DNA of 64,000 nt, from NCBI GenBank assembly GCA_024867545.1, contig JANFNE010000025.1:434001-498000 (forward strand). Reading direction: 5' to 3'. How positions within the stretch are numbered: the stretch's first letter is position 1; every line of letters begins with the position of its first letter. Source of the stretch: Phytopythium helicoides. Taxonomy: Eukaryota > Oomycota > Peronosporomycetes > Pythiales > Pythiaceae. Below are positions 10,689 to 23,292 of this stretch, piece after piece. Both the position numbers and the translations under genes were made by a program. The notes beneath the pieces were generated by a model. The model saw nothing but the letters and a program-made list of their open reading frames with translations, ran no database searches and was not told the origin of the DNA.

Positions 10689-12952
10689 TCACTCGCACTT
10701 GATGTTCCGGTAGATGCGCTTCGTGAACACGCTGCTGCCGAGGTACCCGACCGTGCCGCACATGATGAAGAACGCAAAGCAGAAGAGACCCCTGGTTCGT
10801 GAGGACTCCAACACGTTAGCAGTGAGCTCACCACAAGATATTCGACAGCGTCGCCACTGCAAACTTACATGTATCCGAAGTAGAAACAGGTCTGGAGGAA
10901 GCCCGACATGTTGGTTTTGAAAAAGTAAAAGTAGATGGCGTAGATGAACACATAGATGGCCGTACTGCCCGCGGCGGCGAATGACGTCCAGTGCCACCGG
11001 TAGTTCTCCGCGTTGAGCAAGAAGTACGTGCACACGATCGTCACACACAGCGTCACGACCGTCAGGATCAGGAACACGAGCAGCATAAAGCCGTACACGT
11101 AGTAGAACTTGTAGTTCCAGAACGACGCGAAGATGAAGTACATCTCGATAAAGATCGAGCCGAACGGGAGGATGCCCGTGAGCATGATCATCACCGGCGG
11201 GCGAAGGTACCAACGCGCCTCGGGGACTTCTCGCGGGAACTTATTGACGCGGCATGGGAAACCAGCCTTGGCGGCACCGTGGCGTCCGAGGATCGTGCCG
11301 AGAACCGCGAGCGGGCACGACACGAAGAACCACACCAGCACAACCTGGACGATCGTCACGAACGGAATCGCGTACGTCGTTCCGTAGAACACCGCTAGTG
11401 CGTTGATAAAGAAGACTGACACAAAGATCACAGTGGGAAGCAAAGCCGACGACATGCACATGGCACGGATCCAGTCCTTCGACACACGCGGGTAGAAGAA
11501 TTGGTGGTAGAATGCACCACTAGCATATCCGTTTGCCAGCGATGAGAATGCGTAGACCGTGAGGCCAACAGACACAATGCCACCAGGCTGGATGTAGAGT
11601 GACGACACGATCGCGATCAGCATGAGCAGGATTGACAGCACTAGTAGCTGTGCGCCAGTGCCGACGAGAGCCGTAAACAAAAGCAGGTACGGAGGCGCGC
11701 GGAAAACGTCACCATGAAGCAGCTTCCATCCCGAGTTGGCATCGTCCTTGAGCAGCGATGACTTGCCGTCCATCATGAGCTCCTCGGCATCGTCCTCGGC
11801 AAACTTGGCGTAATCATTCTTGAGTGTGCGCAGTAGGATCAGCGCGACGAGACCACACAGGAAGATGACCATCATGAACGAGTTGAAAATCGAGAACCAG
11901 TGAATCTGGTGCTCAAAGAATCTGTGCTCATACGGTACTTAGTTTAGTCGGGCTGATTTTTCACGCATTTCAAAAGCCTTCCCAACGTACTCGTCCTCAA
12001 GGTAGCGGTCAAATCGATCCTCAAACGCGATCTCCGTCGGCGTCCAGACGACTTCGTACGAGAATTCCACGCGCCTGAGATACGAAGTGCTTCATGTCAG
12101 CAACAAAAGTCTCTGGTGAAGCTGAAGTTGGCAACGTACTTGTTGGACGCGATCGAAGTCAGCACGTCCGAGTACGTCAGATTCACGTGGATGATGTTGG
12201 GTCCGTTGTACGAGATCGAGTACTTCTTGTGCGTGTACAGCACTCGGGTGCCGACTGGGTACTGCATCGTTCACAAATAATCCACAGCTGAGTCGTCCGC
12301 TTGCAACACAAGCTACAAGATGCAGCAAGCAGCCCACCTGCTTGAGGTACTCCGGGTCGTCGTTCGGCTTCATGACCTTGCCGACAAGGCCCCACACGGG
12401 CAGGTCATCCACGCTCATCTGGTACCAGTAGTGTTCATCTACCTGCCTCGCAGATTCCCCACACTCACGTTCAGCAACAGCACCACCACCACACCCCACC
12501 ATCAAAAAAAATTACACGGCACTCACCGCGGCGCCAAACTTGAGCGCGTCGGCGTCCGAGAGCGTCTGCTCGCACAGCGTGGTGCGCGGTGTGTTGACGG
12601 CGAACTTGACCATTTGGCCCGAGTTGAAGAGCTCGTTGCCCTCGAGGATCTCGCCGATGCCGAGCGCGTGCGCTTCGGGCTCCTCCATGCCCGCGGCCTT
12701 GCAGAACGGCAGCGAGTTGTACGTGTACGTCTCCTGCGGGTTGTTGAACGGCCCGATCTTGTTGACCCACACCACCACCTCCTCTCCGACCTCGTACTGC
12801 GCGGTCAGCAACAACGCCAGCGTCAGTCCGCCGCGCTTTTTTCCCGCTCGTCTCCGCCGCTCAGCGCGCACCTCATGCGTCTCCACGTCCGCAGCCGCAG
12901 GCGCCGCCAGCGCCAGCGCCAGCGCCGCGAGCCGCGCGATCCTCAGCGCCAT
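10689..12952 (-). CDS. Transmembrane 9 superfamily protein (nonaspanin, EMP70 family)
   Basis: This is a Golgi/endosomal nine-pass membrane protein of about 605 residues. Seven exons join in frame: 12872-12952, 12527-12796, 12338-12442, 12140-12261, 11991-12074, 10869-11921 and 10689-10791. The ATG at 12952 begins a clear signal peptide (MALRIARLAALALALAAPAAA). The lumenal domain includes YEVGEEVVVWVNKIGPFNNP and DDLPVWGLVGK. Nine hydrophobic segments follow from about residue 250. The family hallmarks GWKLLHGDVFRAP and FYPRVSKDW-type loops are present, and the protein ends KRIYRNIKCE. TM9 proteins act in secretory-pathway sorting and adhesion; that role is taken from the family. It is 187 bases upstream of the GTPase-SH2 gene on the same strand. 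Confidence 0.93.
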
Positions 12953-15900
12953 CTGCTGCGTCCGTCGCCCTGTCCGCGAGTGCTAACGAGCCCCAGAGCC
13001 TCGACGCCAGCCCCGACCGCAGCGCTTTGAGCTGCCGAGCACTTTCTTCGGGATTTTGCGATGAGGTGGCGCACGTGGAGGGGGTCAGCGTTCGAAAGAG
13101 TGACGTATAGTTAGGGGAATATGGTCACTCAATAGAGGGAATAGCCACTTCAAGGGTGGTGTGAGCGAGCGTGAAATCACTGTGTTCAAGTGGATTTACC
13201 TGGGCGATCATGCGCGATATGCCGTTCGCAGAGGTTGGCAATGAGCTCACCTGCACCTTGATGAGCAATAGTTCAGATGAGCACGTGTGTTGCAACAGCA
13301 TTGACCAAGGATATGATCATCTCGCTCCTCTTGCTGTAGCCGCTGCTAAAAATCCACACCTGCCACATTTGGGTTGATGTTTGATGGCCCCAACAGAAGA
13401 CGAGACGTCGTGCACTGCTGATGCTCAACTTGCTTTGGAATTTGAACCAGGTTATAATACGGCGGGAAGTGTAACTACTGGTTGCAATACCCGATCGCCA
13501 CGAAGGTTGGTGGTGTAATTTAGCACACTTTATGGAACAACCACGAGGAAGCCGAGGGCGTTGGGAAACGCTTGACTTGTTCTTGGAAATTAGCAGACAG
13601 CGATTCCGGGTGACCGGAACCGTCAACTTCCAAGCTCCTAGAGCCCCTAGGGACTTCCCTTGTTACTCCTAATTTTTCTCTTTCTTCAATGTGTTTTTTC
13701 TTCATTCTACTTCTCCTCATGCAACTTCAATAGAATTAGAATCTGTTTCTTTGCTTTTGGTGTGTTGTTGACTTGGTTTCACTATGTATGAATGGCACTT
13801 CAACGTACACCCGTTGAAGTCGTGGTTCAATACAAACTGCAAGCACGAGCTGCCTGCGGTGACTAGGAACGGGTTGCCGAGGTGCTCTAGTGCTGCATCC
13901 TAGTGTCTGCACTAGCGAGCGTTCAAGGCGTCGAGGTGACGCGCGCCGTGCACCTCGACCGAGTTGAATCAGCTTGGGTGACACGGTGGGCACCACCCTA
14001 ACAGGCAGCGCTTTGCATCTTGTTCGTGATGTTTTCCTGAGCCGGTAGAAATTGGACACAAGCATGGTTGATTTTGCTCGCCGTACATGTGACGAGTTTG
14101 TTATTATCCGCAGCTTCGAATGCAGATGTGATAGATCATTTCAACCAGTGAACACAGTCGTGGCATGGGATCCTGGCGGTCTGGTACCTGCAGAAGGGTG
14201 CGCAGGACGATCCCCACCCACATGGTGTGATGAGCAACGTGCTCTTGAAGATGGGTACGCTGTGCTGGTCGTCGACGGCAGAATCACGCGCGAAGGCCGA
14301 AGGCGGCTCGAATCCCGCATGGAAGTGAGTGGAATGGACCAGTACGAGCTCGCAATAGTGCGAGACTCAGCCCAGTCGAAGATCCCCCGCAAGGCGCGCA
14401 CAGGGGTCGAGCAGCGAGGCGGTGCCGGCTTGTCAAGCGGCCATCGAACAAGTGTTGGTGCTGGTGGAGTCAAAGGGGGCGGAAGGAGGCACGAAGGATA
14501 AGAGATTGTATAATTAGGTGCAGAAGCGCCGGTGCAGAGGAACAAGTCACCCCGGGGGCCATCTGTGTGGTTGATTTCGCGTGGCGAGCGAGCGGACCAC
14601 TCACTCCCCGCCGAGCTAGCGGCGCCCCCGACTTGTGCACAGTTATATAGATGTCGTTCATGATCAAATCTTTGAGTCGGCTGCTGTAAAGATCACGACT
14701 GAAAGGATATAAACTACGCAGGAGCTAGAGGCAGTCAAATTGATCGAGCTTCGCGAGTCCATACCACCAGTTACGAACAATTTGCATGAGCTGCATAGAT
14801 TCTATGCTAAAGAAATCCGCAGCGGGTGACTGCACACGCTGCTGGGCCAGGTTGATATCAACCAAACCTACCGACAAAAGCCCATGAGCTTGAGTGGCCC
14901 GCATAGGAGTTGGCCGCGAACGTACTTAAACGCCTCCCCGTCGGGGGCAAACACGGAGAAAAGATTCTGGTGGTCACAGTAAAGCCGTAACCCTTGTGGT
15001 CATATCCAGGGTGAGGAGCGTCGCGATATTTGAAAAGAAGAACCGCTCAGTCAGCGGAGTTCTTTGATCCACCCCCGAAATACCGACACCCGTGTCGATT
15101 GTGTGAGAAACGCTGGAACCTAAACTTGGCCATTTTCATCGCCAACAGACAAATTATATTGGTTGGCAACGACATCGACGACAACTCCACCTCGGGAGTA
15201 ATCTGGATCGTCTTCCAATGTCGTATTCGTTGTTCATCGACACGACGACCAATCTTATACTCACCAACAGAAGGAAGGTATTTTGATGTGGAGAGGACGG
15301 CTGTACAACATCTCAAGGGCTGGACTGAGGTGTAGCGCCGTCACATTTCGTAAGAAACTTTTAAATTTGTGGTTTGGTCGACTGCAGAACGGGAATCAAA
15401 AGCACCCAACCGAAATGTTGATGAGCAGCTCTCGTTTTTGTCGATCAATGTCCACAAGTGGATATCAAGTCGCATAGCAACAAAAGCTTGCTGAAAGAGA
15501 CGTAGGCAAGCTGAGAGAGATGGTGGATTTTCATGAAGCATGGCTGTGCTCGCTCCTTTCTGTGCAAATTACCTGACAAGTATTCCCCCTCAATGAAAAC
15601 ATTACAATTTTGACTCGAAAGAGTTTTCTTTCAGTGTCAGGTGTGATCACTGGACTCACATGTGACTATTACTCTTTTGAACCGCCACACAACGACGACG
15701 CATCCAAATAGGCTTGCAAGCTACTGCGATGTCTTTTTCTATTGTGTCGGGTTTCGTCAGATATGAAAGGATGATATTTTAAGTTGGTGAAGTAATTATT
15801 CAATCTGGTATTTAATACTTATTCGCGCGACTTACACTAGCACAATACGTCTTCATAATCAAGACGACTGTAATCGATCTTGGGTTGAGACTGGTAAATT

Positions 15901-16285
15901 ATATTGAGTGTATTGTATGTGGTTCCCATGTTTTAACGACTACTTGTTACTATGATAATCAACCCTGTAAATTTGTAATTAAAAGTAAAACACTCGCCTT
16001 CATAATCATAAAGCCTTTGCATTTTTTGTGTCGTACATGAGATGATGCGTCATTGATGCACGCACAACCAATCAATCAATCAACCAACCAAGCAAGCAAA
16101 CTAATATATATAACAACATGAGCTATAGCACTATCGATCCACCATTCTGTCGAATAAACAATCTCGGCTCGTTTTTTTTTATTTGCATCAATCTTGGTCA
16201 TCTTTGTCAAGATCGGAGTTAGATTTAAAAAAAAAAATGATAACGTAACGACTACAGCGCGAACCGTAAGGGCGACAAATCAAAA
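12953..16285. other. Gene-poor region with no supported gene
   Basis: Open frames in this 3.3-kb stretch are short, overlap on both strands and match no family I recognise. Base composition shifts from GC-rich to AT-rich at about 15.5 kb. A low-complexity CAAT/CAAG tract with a short TA run lies at about 16069-16112. Parts of 13.7-15.0 kb may be old transposon sequence, but I could not identify any domain, LTR or TIR there. Confidence 0.4.
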
Positions 16286-16371
16286 TGGTATCTGTGGGGT
16301 TTGAACCCACGCAGACTGTTACGTCTAGCGGATCTTAAGTCCGCCCCCTTAGACCACTCGGGCAAGATACC
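16286..16371 (-). tRNA. tRNA-Leu(TAA), copy 1
   Basis: An 86-base class II tRNA with a 7-bp acceptor stem (GGTATCT/AGATACC) and an A discriminator. The anticodon loop CTTAAGA gives anticodon TAA. A long variable arm and a TTC-type T-loop (GGGTTCAAACCCC) are present, and no intron is visible. A TTTT run follows directly on the minus strand and could end Pol III transcription. Confidence 0.95.
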
Positions 16372-17340
16372 GGAAATGACATTGAAATACGCCTGAATTT
16401 TGGACGCCTTTATATATGTGTCATATGTGCCATATTTGTCCATTGAACAGCAAAAGTCCAAAACCAAGAGAGTTTCAGTATGTTATTGTTTGGTTTGTAT
16501 ATCATCCATGTCTTCGATTGTATTACAGTATTTTTTATGTTGGTGAAGGTAGCATACAACCTTTAGGCAACGTGAACACACACATGGAGCGCTCAACTCA
16601 ATATTCCCTGGGAAACCTTACAGAATAAAAATTTATAATGAACGGAAGAAAGTATCCAATATCTGTGCGAGATGTTTATCCTATTCAAACGAAAATGGTT
16701 TTTAAAAAGACATAATTAATCAAACACAACTCGTTCGATATTCGCACTTGAAGCCCGCCTAAAACTAAAAGTGAATTGAGATTCTAGTGTTTTGTCCTCG
16801 TTTGTTTGTTTGTTGATTGTTTGATTTGCTTGTTTTGTTTGCATGCTTAGTTGATAAGTTACTGTTGTGTGTATTTACAAACTGGAATCAACTTTATTAC
16901 ATTAGATCCTCAATGCTTTTTTAATTATGTACAGCATTTGTCATATCTAGGAGCTAAAATTCGAGGGGTATTGGTACCTCTACTATTACATAAATCTCGT
17001 GTATTTTACGAAGTATATCAATTGAAAGTCAATTTCTCATGGGATTCACCTCAATGTGACATTAGCTGTGGACATGGAATCTAAGAAGCATATAGAGACA
17101 CATGCGAATATTTCCTGTTTTAGTGTCCAACGACACAAGATGGGCATAGCAATAACTCCTAGCCCATGTATATACTTTCGAAGTATACGATTTGATTGGC
17201 TTATTACGGCTCTTGGATATGATAATTTGCTGGACATGGCAATTGCATAACAGTATTTGATGTTGTGCATGTGTTTGTGTGAAAAATGTGCTACTAGACA
17301 AAAGCAACGGATAAAATTGTAACCTTATCTTGGTACCGTC

Positions 17341-17426
17341 GGTATCTTGCCCGAGTGGTCTAAGGGGGCGGACTTAAGATCCGCTAGACGTAACAGTCTG
17401 CGTGGGTTCAAACCCCACAGATACCA
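17341..17426 (+). tRNA. tRNA-Leu(TAA), copy 2
   Basis: An 86-base copy identical in sequence to the minus-strand tRNA-Leu(TAA) about 1 kb to the left, in the opposite orientation. The flanks of the two copies are not alike. No T-run follows closely; the first one (CTTTTT) is about 95 bases downstream. Confidence 0.95.
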
Positions 17427-17696
17427 AAACAGCAGGTCTTCACACAAAGGTTCCTACACCCACATTGAAATTCTCCTCTGAAAGAAGGTCAATCGGATAG
17501 TTTACCATGTGGGGTTATGTTCTTTTTGCAGAAAATGTCCACCTGTTTTTTTACAAGCGAACTCAATCCCAGGGGAATACGACGATTTTTTCTATTGGTC
17601 CTACCGTTTTGAAATAAGAATAAAGTCGAGTCCCCTCATGCTCATAGATAGTGATCAAGGACAGCGTGCTTCAGGGCTCGTGTTGATGACTTCCTA

Positions 17697-18861
17697 TCAA
17701 CGCCATTTGCGCAAAACATTTGCGGTTCTTTGGTATGGTGTGTTCATAGTGTAACCACCCTGACAAGAGTTGCGGTGAAATGGGAGGTCGCGTGACTCCC
17801 AATTGTAACTTTCTTGAGGTATAGAGGAAGTAGAGGAGGCGACGAGCATGTGGACAGCGACGACCGACAACGGAACCAACAATGATACGTTGATATCTGA
17901 ACGATAGACTGCATCATGAAATCAACTAACCATTTATAAAGGTGAAAGTAAAGTAGAGTTCATCGCACTTCGTGTTGTTCTCGTGCGCTGTGTTGCACAC
18001 ATTCTTCATCTCGTTTCCAAAGAAGGACATGCTCAAAGACGATCAGTACGATCGGTTGCCTGCGCGATATTGCAAAGAAACTGTCAGACTCTACGATGCT
18101 GTTGGAAATGTTTGTGATTGTTTGCAGATACGTACACAAACACCTGATCAGCATTAGTCTTGATGTTGCGACACGTTGGAACACCATGTGGGAAATGGTC
18201 GATTTGGCAATCAGAATTGACGAGGTACTTTAACGGACCAGTGAGCGCCAAAACGGTTATATAAATATGTGCTTCGGCTCGCGGGATGATACGGCTGATG
18301 GTATTTTACCAGAACCGGTCAAAATCGTATTTCGCAACACCCCAGAGCCGTTCAAAGCTGCAACCACTCAACTGTCGTTCTTCACTCCGCAATAATATCT
18401 CTCACAAAAAACATATGTAACCACTCAATGAACATCTGCACGATCAACAGTGCCCACCAAGGTCTCGCACTGAGCAACGGAGTTGCTGCTGATTGCTCCC
18501 AATATTCATAATCAAGCATCTGCAGTAAATTCATCGTTAATCATAGCCGCTACTGACCTTTACATCAATCATTGCACCGCTCTTCGTGTATAACCACATG
18601 CCGATGCTCAACAAATTATTACGGTATAGCATCACCACGTCCACGTGCACCACTACATTCACACCATACGTCAGCGTCTCAGAATCTCCACAAGCAGTCT
18701 ACGCCGATGATTCGCGGCGATCGACGCGCCAAATGAACTCTTCGATGAGCTCCACCATTACAGGTTCGTACCTGCTTCCACCGGGAAGTCAACTGGTTGC
18801 AAACTTTTAGGAAAACTGGGGCGCTTTGAAACGCTCTAATTTGAGAGAAAATTGCAAACAT
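17697..18861 (-). pseudogene. Possible decayed membrane-protein gene
   Basis: On the minus strand several short frames together read like pieces of one protein: VELIEEFIWRVDRRES, then YGVNVVVHVDVVMLYRNNLL, MWLYTKSGAMIDVK, MLDYEYWEQSAATPLL, and ALLIVQMFIEWLHMFFVRD. They are separated by stop codons and frame changes. The pieces suggest a multi-pass membrane protein that has lost its coding capacity. I do not recognise a named family, and the limits are approximate. Confidence 0.3.
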
Positions 18862-19365
18862 AATATTACCCGTAGAGTCAAATAGAAAGACAGCCAGACC
18901 CGTGTTTTCTCCAGGGAAAATTCATAAATGAGGGTAGGAACAGATAGTCGGGGACCACTATTTTTAGAGTGTCTACCTCATCTTTGATTACCTAACGTTC
19001 AATCAATATCAGCTGGGCACTTTGACGATTCTTCACTTTTACTGTTTATCTAGTTAAATGACTGACCAAGCTCCCACCAACATGGATGTAATCAGACTCC
19101 GTGCAACTAGACAGGACAGGGTTAGGCTGCAGCTTCATAGCGGTAAAAACCACGGAAACCACATATGCCGGGTGCCTGCTAATACCACACTATGCGTCCT
19201 CTTAAACTCCACTGTGCACTACAGGGGTGGTTGTGTGACGTTCACAGTACTTCGGCCCGTCACCCCCTTCGCAGTTGATGGGAAAATGGAAAATGAGCAG
19301 TACTGGTAGAGGCGCACAGATCGAAATAGACACTGCTGGCACCAAGCCAATTTGATTTAGTTGTC

Positions 19366-19383
19366 CTAAGAGCATTCCTATCG
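19366..19383 (+). repeat. Left TIR of the Harbinger element
   Basis: The sequence CTAAGAGCATTCCTATCG is repeated exactly in inverted orientation at 21528-21545. Confidence 0.9.
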
Positions 19384-19669
19384 GGGGGATTCCTAACTCT
19401 AACTCGACTGCTATTTTAATATTTTAGAGTCAGAGTACGAGAAACCGGGTTTATCGCTGCCTAAATCTATTATAAAAGGAGATGCGACGCGTGAAACTCT
19501 CTTACCGAGGCCTCGTTGGAGAGTCTCTCACGTCACATACAATTTCTATTGGCTATCTCTAAGATAATGAAGAGGTCTGATTGGCTTATCTCTTAATCTG
19601 AGCGCGTCCTCTATCTGCAGAAGGGCAAGAATCCAAAGGTCGCTTCGAAACCGAGCGCGCGGACGGCAA

Positions 19670-20473
19670 ATGGGTCACGGATCGTCATCGAAAGACGAGG
19701 AGAATGCAGCGCTCACTCGTGCATGGCAGGCGGTGAGTGAGAATCCAATCGTAGGAACAAATCAGACCGGGGCGCAAATGTGGGAAGCAGTTTTCAAGCA
19801 CTTCTCGAAGGCATTGACGAGTACAGGACGGACGGCAAAGGCCCTGGAAGTACGCTGGTCGTCCATGCAGCGCGATGTAAGCAAGTTCTGCGCCACACAC
19901 AGCCAGGTGAGTGCCGCACAGCCAAGCGGTACAGTGGAAGATGATGTTCGCGAGCTTGCTCGCCATGGCTTTAAGAGTGCGACTGGAGCTGAGTTCCGAT
20001 ATATGCAAAGCTAGGAGATCCTCCGTGTAGCACCCAAGTTTGATTGCAGGCTGGCAAGGGGTCAAACAGGAACGCCTTCGCGTGAGGACGCGAACGGAGG
20101 CAAGCGCCAGCGCGACGAAGAGCGTGAGCCTCCTCTAGGTACCAAAAAGGCGAAGGTATTGATGGAGAATCTGAGGATGCGGCAGCGTCAACTGCAATAC
20201 GGAAAACAGCTAGTGCTACAGGCACGATCACGGAATGAGATGCTTAGTGATCATATCGCTCTTTCTCTCTTTACAAGACCTCCTCCAGACGATCCAAAGA
20301 CAGCGGAACTGCATTCTCACCTTCGTGCCAAGTACCTAAAGAAAGCACGTGAACGGGCAGCTCGCAACACCACCCAATGTGCTGGAGAAGATGAAGAAAA
20401 AACATGCGAGAATGACGACAACGATGATGGAGGTGAAGATGAAATTAACACGCGCCCATCGGTATTGATCTAG
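19670..20473 (+). pseudogene. Harbinger ORF1 (Myb/NAM-associated-like protein) with an internal stop
   Basis: The frame begins MGHGSSSKDEENAALTRAW and resembles the SANT/NAM-associated ORF1 protein of plant and oomycete Harbinger elements, which helps the transposase bind the termini. It runs 267 codons with a single in-frame TAG at 20012-20014, between YMQS and EILRVAPKFD, where family members normally have a Trp. This looks like a TGG-to-TAG change. The C-terminal part is Arg/Lys-rich, then acidic. Confidence 0.7.
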
Positions 20474-20488
20474 CTGCTTTTGGCAAGC

Positions 20489-21340
20489 TTACGGTAACCG
20501 ATGGCGGGAACGCCAGACGTGTTGAATGATATCTTTGCGCAGCTCAACGTGCATTTGAATAGACATGATATGGTCTGAATTGCTGGCAATTTCAATCATC
20601 GGGTTGAGCACACCGCTTAGTGGGGGCTCAGCCTCCATGTTATCACACCAACTCGGCGACTTGTGGTAATCTATGCGAAGGTTGTGCAAAGCAACGCACG
20701 CGCGAAAAAGAGTCACCAAATCAACTACTTTTGACCATCGTGCAGGGCGATCCAAAATGCCAAAACGCCATTTTAGCCGTGTATACGATCGCTCTACATC
20801 CTTTCTAACAGCAGATTGCTGAACGTTGTACTTTTCTTCACGTTCGTTTGACGTGGCAGATATTGGCTTCGCTAACACCGAGTAGTTTGGATAAATTCCA
20901 TCTGCAAGCAGACAGCCTGTGTTTTTTTTTTTCTTTTGCCATTCAGCACGTACGAGACGTGGTGCATTGGATCAGTGCTCGTGAGGAAATGTTGCATTAG
21001 TGGTGGTCAATCCAGCACGTTAATGTCATTACAAGCCCCTGCAGTTCCCACAAACGCAAGCCAAATGCGCATATCGACGTCCGCTTCGGTCTCAATTACT
21101 ATTGTGGGCCGCTTCTCTTTTCCTTTGTACTGTCCAGCATACGCTCTTGGGCATCGATTCCGAACCCAATGAGTGCAGTCGAAACTGCCGATTAGGCCCG
21201 GAAACCCTCGCTTCGCACTTGTTTTGTGTATTTGTTGTAGATCCGTCGCTGTGGGCCATCGAAGGAAACGTGGACCAAAGACTTAAACTATAGCTGTGCA
21301 AAATTCGCGAACAGCCAACCGAGCTAATTCATCGCTCATC
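20489..21340 (-). pseudogene. Harbinger DDE transposase, broken
   Basis: Minus-strand fragments align in order with a PIF/Harbinger transposase: RFLRWPT, then GLIGSFDCTHW with the first catalytic Asp, then FVGTAGACNDINVLD, and at the end KDVERSYTRLKWRFGIL with the catalytic Glu. In-frame stops follow NVLD and precede VFGPRFLRW. The frame also shifts around an A-rich run near 20930. The protein cannot be made as it stands. Confidence 0.75.
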
Positions 21341-21527
21341 CTACAGGTCAGACGAAATGCTCAAGAATCATGTCAAACTCTGCCATTTTCGCGGCGGCAT
21401 CAATCAGCAGCTTGAAGTGAGATCTTTAGGTGTGCTGTTAGAGATAGAGAGACCCACTAGACTCGGCCATCTGACACAATTAGAGGAACCAATGACAGCG
21501 CGAGTATATTTAGAGTAAGAGTGCTCG

Positions 21528-21545
21528 CGATAGGAATGCTCTTAG
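21528..21545 (-). repeat. Right TIR of the Harbinger element
   Basis: This is the exact reverse complement of the 18-bp left terminal repeat at 19366-19383. Confidence 0.9.
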
Positions 21546-21979
21546 CACTAGATGTTCCTCCCTCTCGGCCAGTTACTGACTACCACCCATCCGTCAGCTA
21601 CTCCCCGCCCCGGGGAACAGTCATTGGGCACCGGCCACATACTGGAGCCAAGTGTGGCCGGACGCCTGCGAGGAAACCACCACCATGGCGTAGCGCGCGC
21701 GGCGCGAACGCAGTCGCTGCGGATCCTCTTTGTCTTTTCCTGCTCCCGTCTCGTCCGCAGTTGTAAAAAGTTCCGGACCATGAAAGCCCTCGGTCCGTCT
21801 GCACCGCCGGCTGCATGGGTCGTGCCTCCTTACCGCCGTTCAGAGCGTTCCATTCATGTCGCTCGCCAACACCATTACCACGCGGTTTCAACGTTTTCAA
21901 CGTTTCAAGATAAAATCGAATAAACGATTCAGTTTCAACTTGAGACGTCGAAACGCGTTGTAGAGCAGCCGAGGGAGCG

Positions 21980-22370
21980 ATGACGTCAGTGGAGCTCTGT
22001 AGACATTTCTACACGAGGATATGCATTCATCGAATGCTCATTCGCCTTTTTTTCCTCGTCGAGCTAAGCCGGCTTGGGAACAGCAGTCGACCAACATGCC
22101 GTGGTCGGCACTCTATCTCGTTCTGTGATGCGTTCGACGACGTCGAGAAAGGCGCCGTGGTCAGGCCTCAGCGGCCCGAATTTCAGTGTCGGCGACATCA
22201 CCAACAATGCCCACCCCGACGGATCCCGTGCGTACCTCCATGGCCGTGGCTCGAACGCAATCGGTTCTTCTATGAAATGCGTCACCAACCAGCGACAACT
22301 AATTCAAAGAGAACTTCCGGCTGACTCCCAGCCAATATGAATGTCTTCACTAGCTCTGCGAGCCTTGCGC
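21980..22370 (+). pseudogene. 5' fragment of a HARBI1-like transposase
   Basis: The segment includes LERNRFFYEMRHQP, which matches the N-terminal part of the transposase encoded at 35148-36329, and nucleotide similarity continues through the region encoding LTPSQYE. It stops before the DDE catalytic region and runs directly into sequence related to 38.3 kb. Confidence 0.7.
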
Positions 22371-22506
22371 GACTTACCGCCGCTCTTCTTCTTTGTCACT
22401 GTCCTCGGGCATTATTCGCACTCAACCTGTTGGTTCGATCTCAAATCGACTTCTAGTAGGTCGGTGATGATGAAAGACTCAACTGTAAATCAGAGTCAGC
22501 AGCATC

Positions 22507-23254
22507 TCACGTTGCAAATGCATCATTTTGAGAAATCGCAGCATCAGCATTTTCCTCGAGTGTCCTTCTGACGAGTGCATCGTTGTGGGTAACGAGAGAA
22601 TTGGCGCTGACGACAAGTGCTCTGGTATCTTCGAGTAATGTTGTATGGCGATCGGCCAAATTGGTAAGACTCGTCACCAAGTTGACTAGCGGAGACTGCA
22701 AGCTTGAGAAAAATTCCCTCGCTGCTTCAGCCTCGGAACTCGCCTGCTGGAGCGCTACTCCATCAGCCTCGCGCTCGATGTCTTCTTGTGATCGCTGTTG
22801 TCGTCTGATTAAGTCTGCTCGAGCGCGATGCGACCTCGGCATGGCTACTGCAGCGCTGATCAGACTAGGGTGAAACGTGTGTGTGCTTTCGACAGCACTA
22901 TTCATCGCTTCACCGTGCTCACAAGTAGCAATTGTGTTACCGCGTATACGGGCGCAAGCTTCTTGATGCTCAAATGATCCTCCGTTGCGAGGCGCTGCAA
23001 AAACGTCGATCTCTAAATATCCCAGTAGTTTTCATGTGCTTCCACGTTATCCCCTTGCTGATAAAGTGGTGGTTGTCGCAGCTAAAATCACAACAAAATT
23101 TGCTGCGGGGGAGTCTCTGGTAGAATTTGACGCTGCAGACGAGTCTGCAGACGCTGATGCTGCTGCTGATGTTATCACTGCTGCAGTACTCTTGCAGTTG
23201 TATTTTCTGCATCAGTTGCTGTCGTTGTTGTAGTTGATATATTTGTTATCGTAT

Positions 23255-23292
<38 letters not shown>

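Larger units (their letters stand above)
19366..21545. mobile_element. PIF/Harbinger-type DNA transposon, decayed
   Basis: A 2.18-kb element bounded by perfect 18-bp terminal inverted repeats. It has the two convergent ORFs typical of the superfamily: a DNA-binding-type ORF1 on the plus strand and a DDE transposase on the minus strand. Both are damaged. The trinucleotides at the ends (TAA on the left, TTA on the right) fit the TWA preference of the superfamily but are not an exact direct repeat. Confidence 0.85.

Noticed and set aside
14052..14501. Plus-strand frame of about 149 codons in the gene-poor region
   Set aside because: No similarity to any family is apparent, codon use looks random, and an opposing frame of equal length exists.
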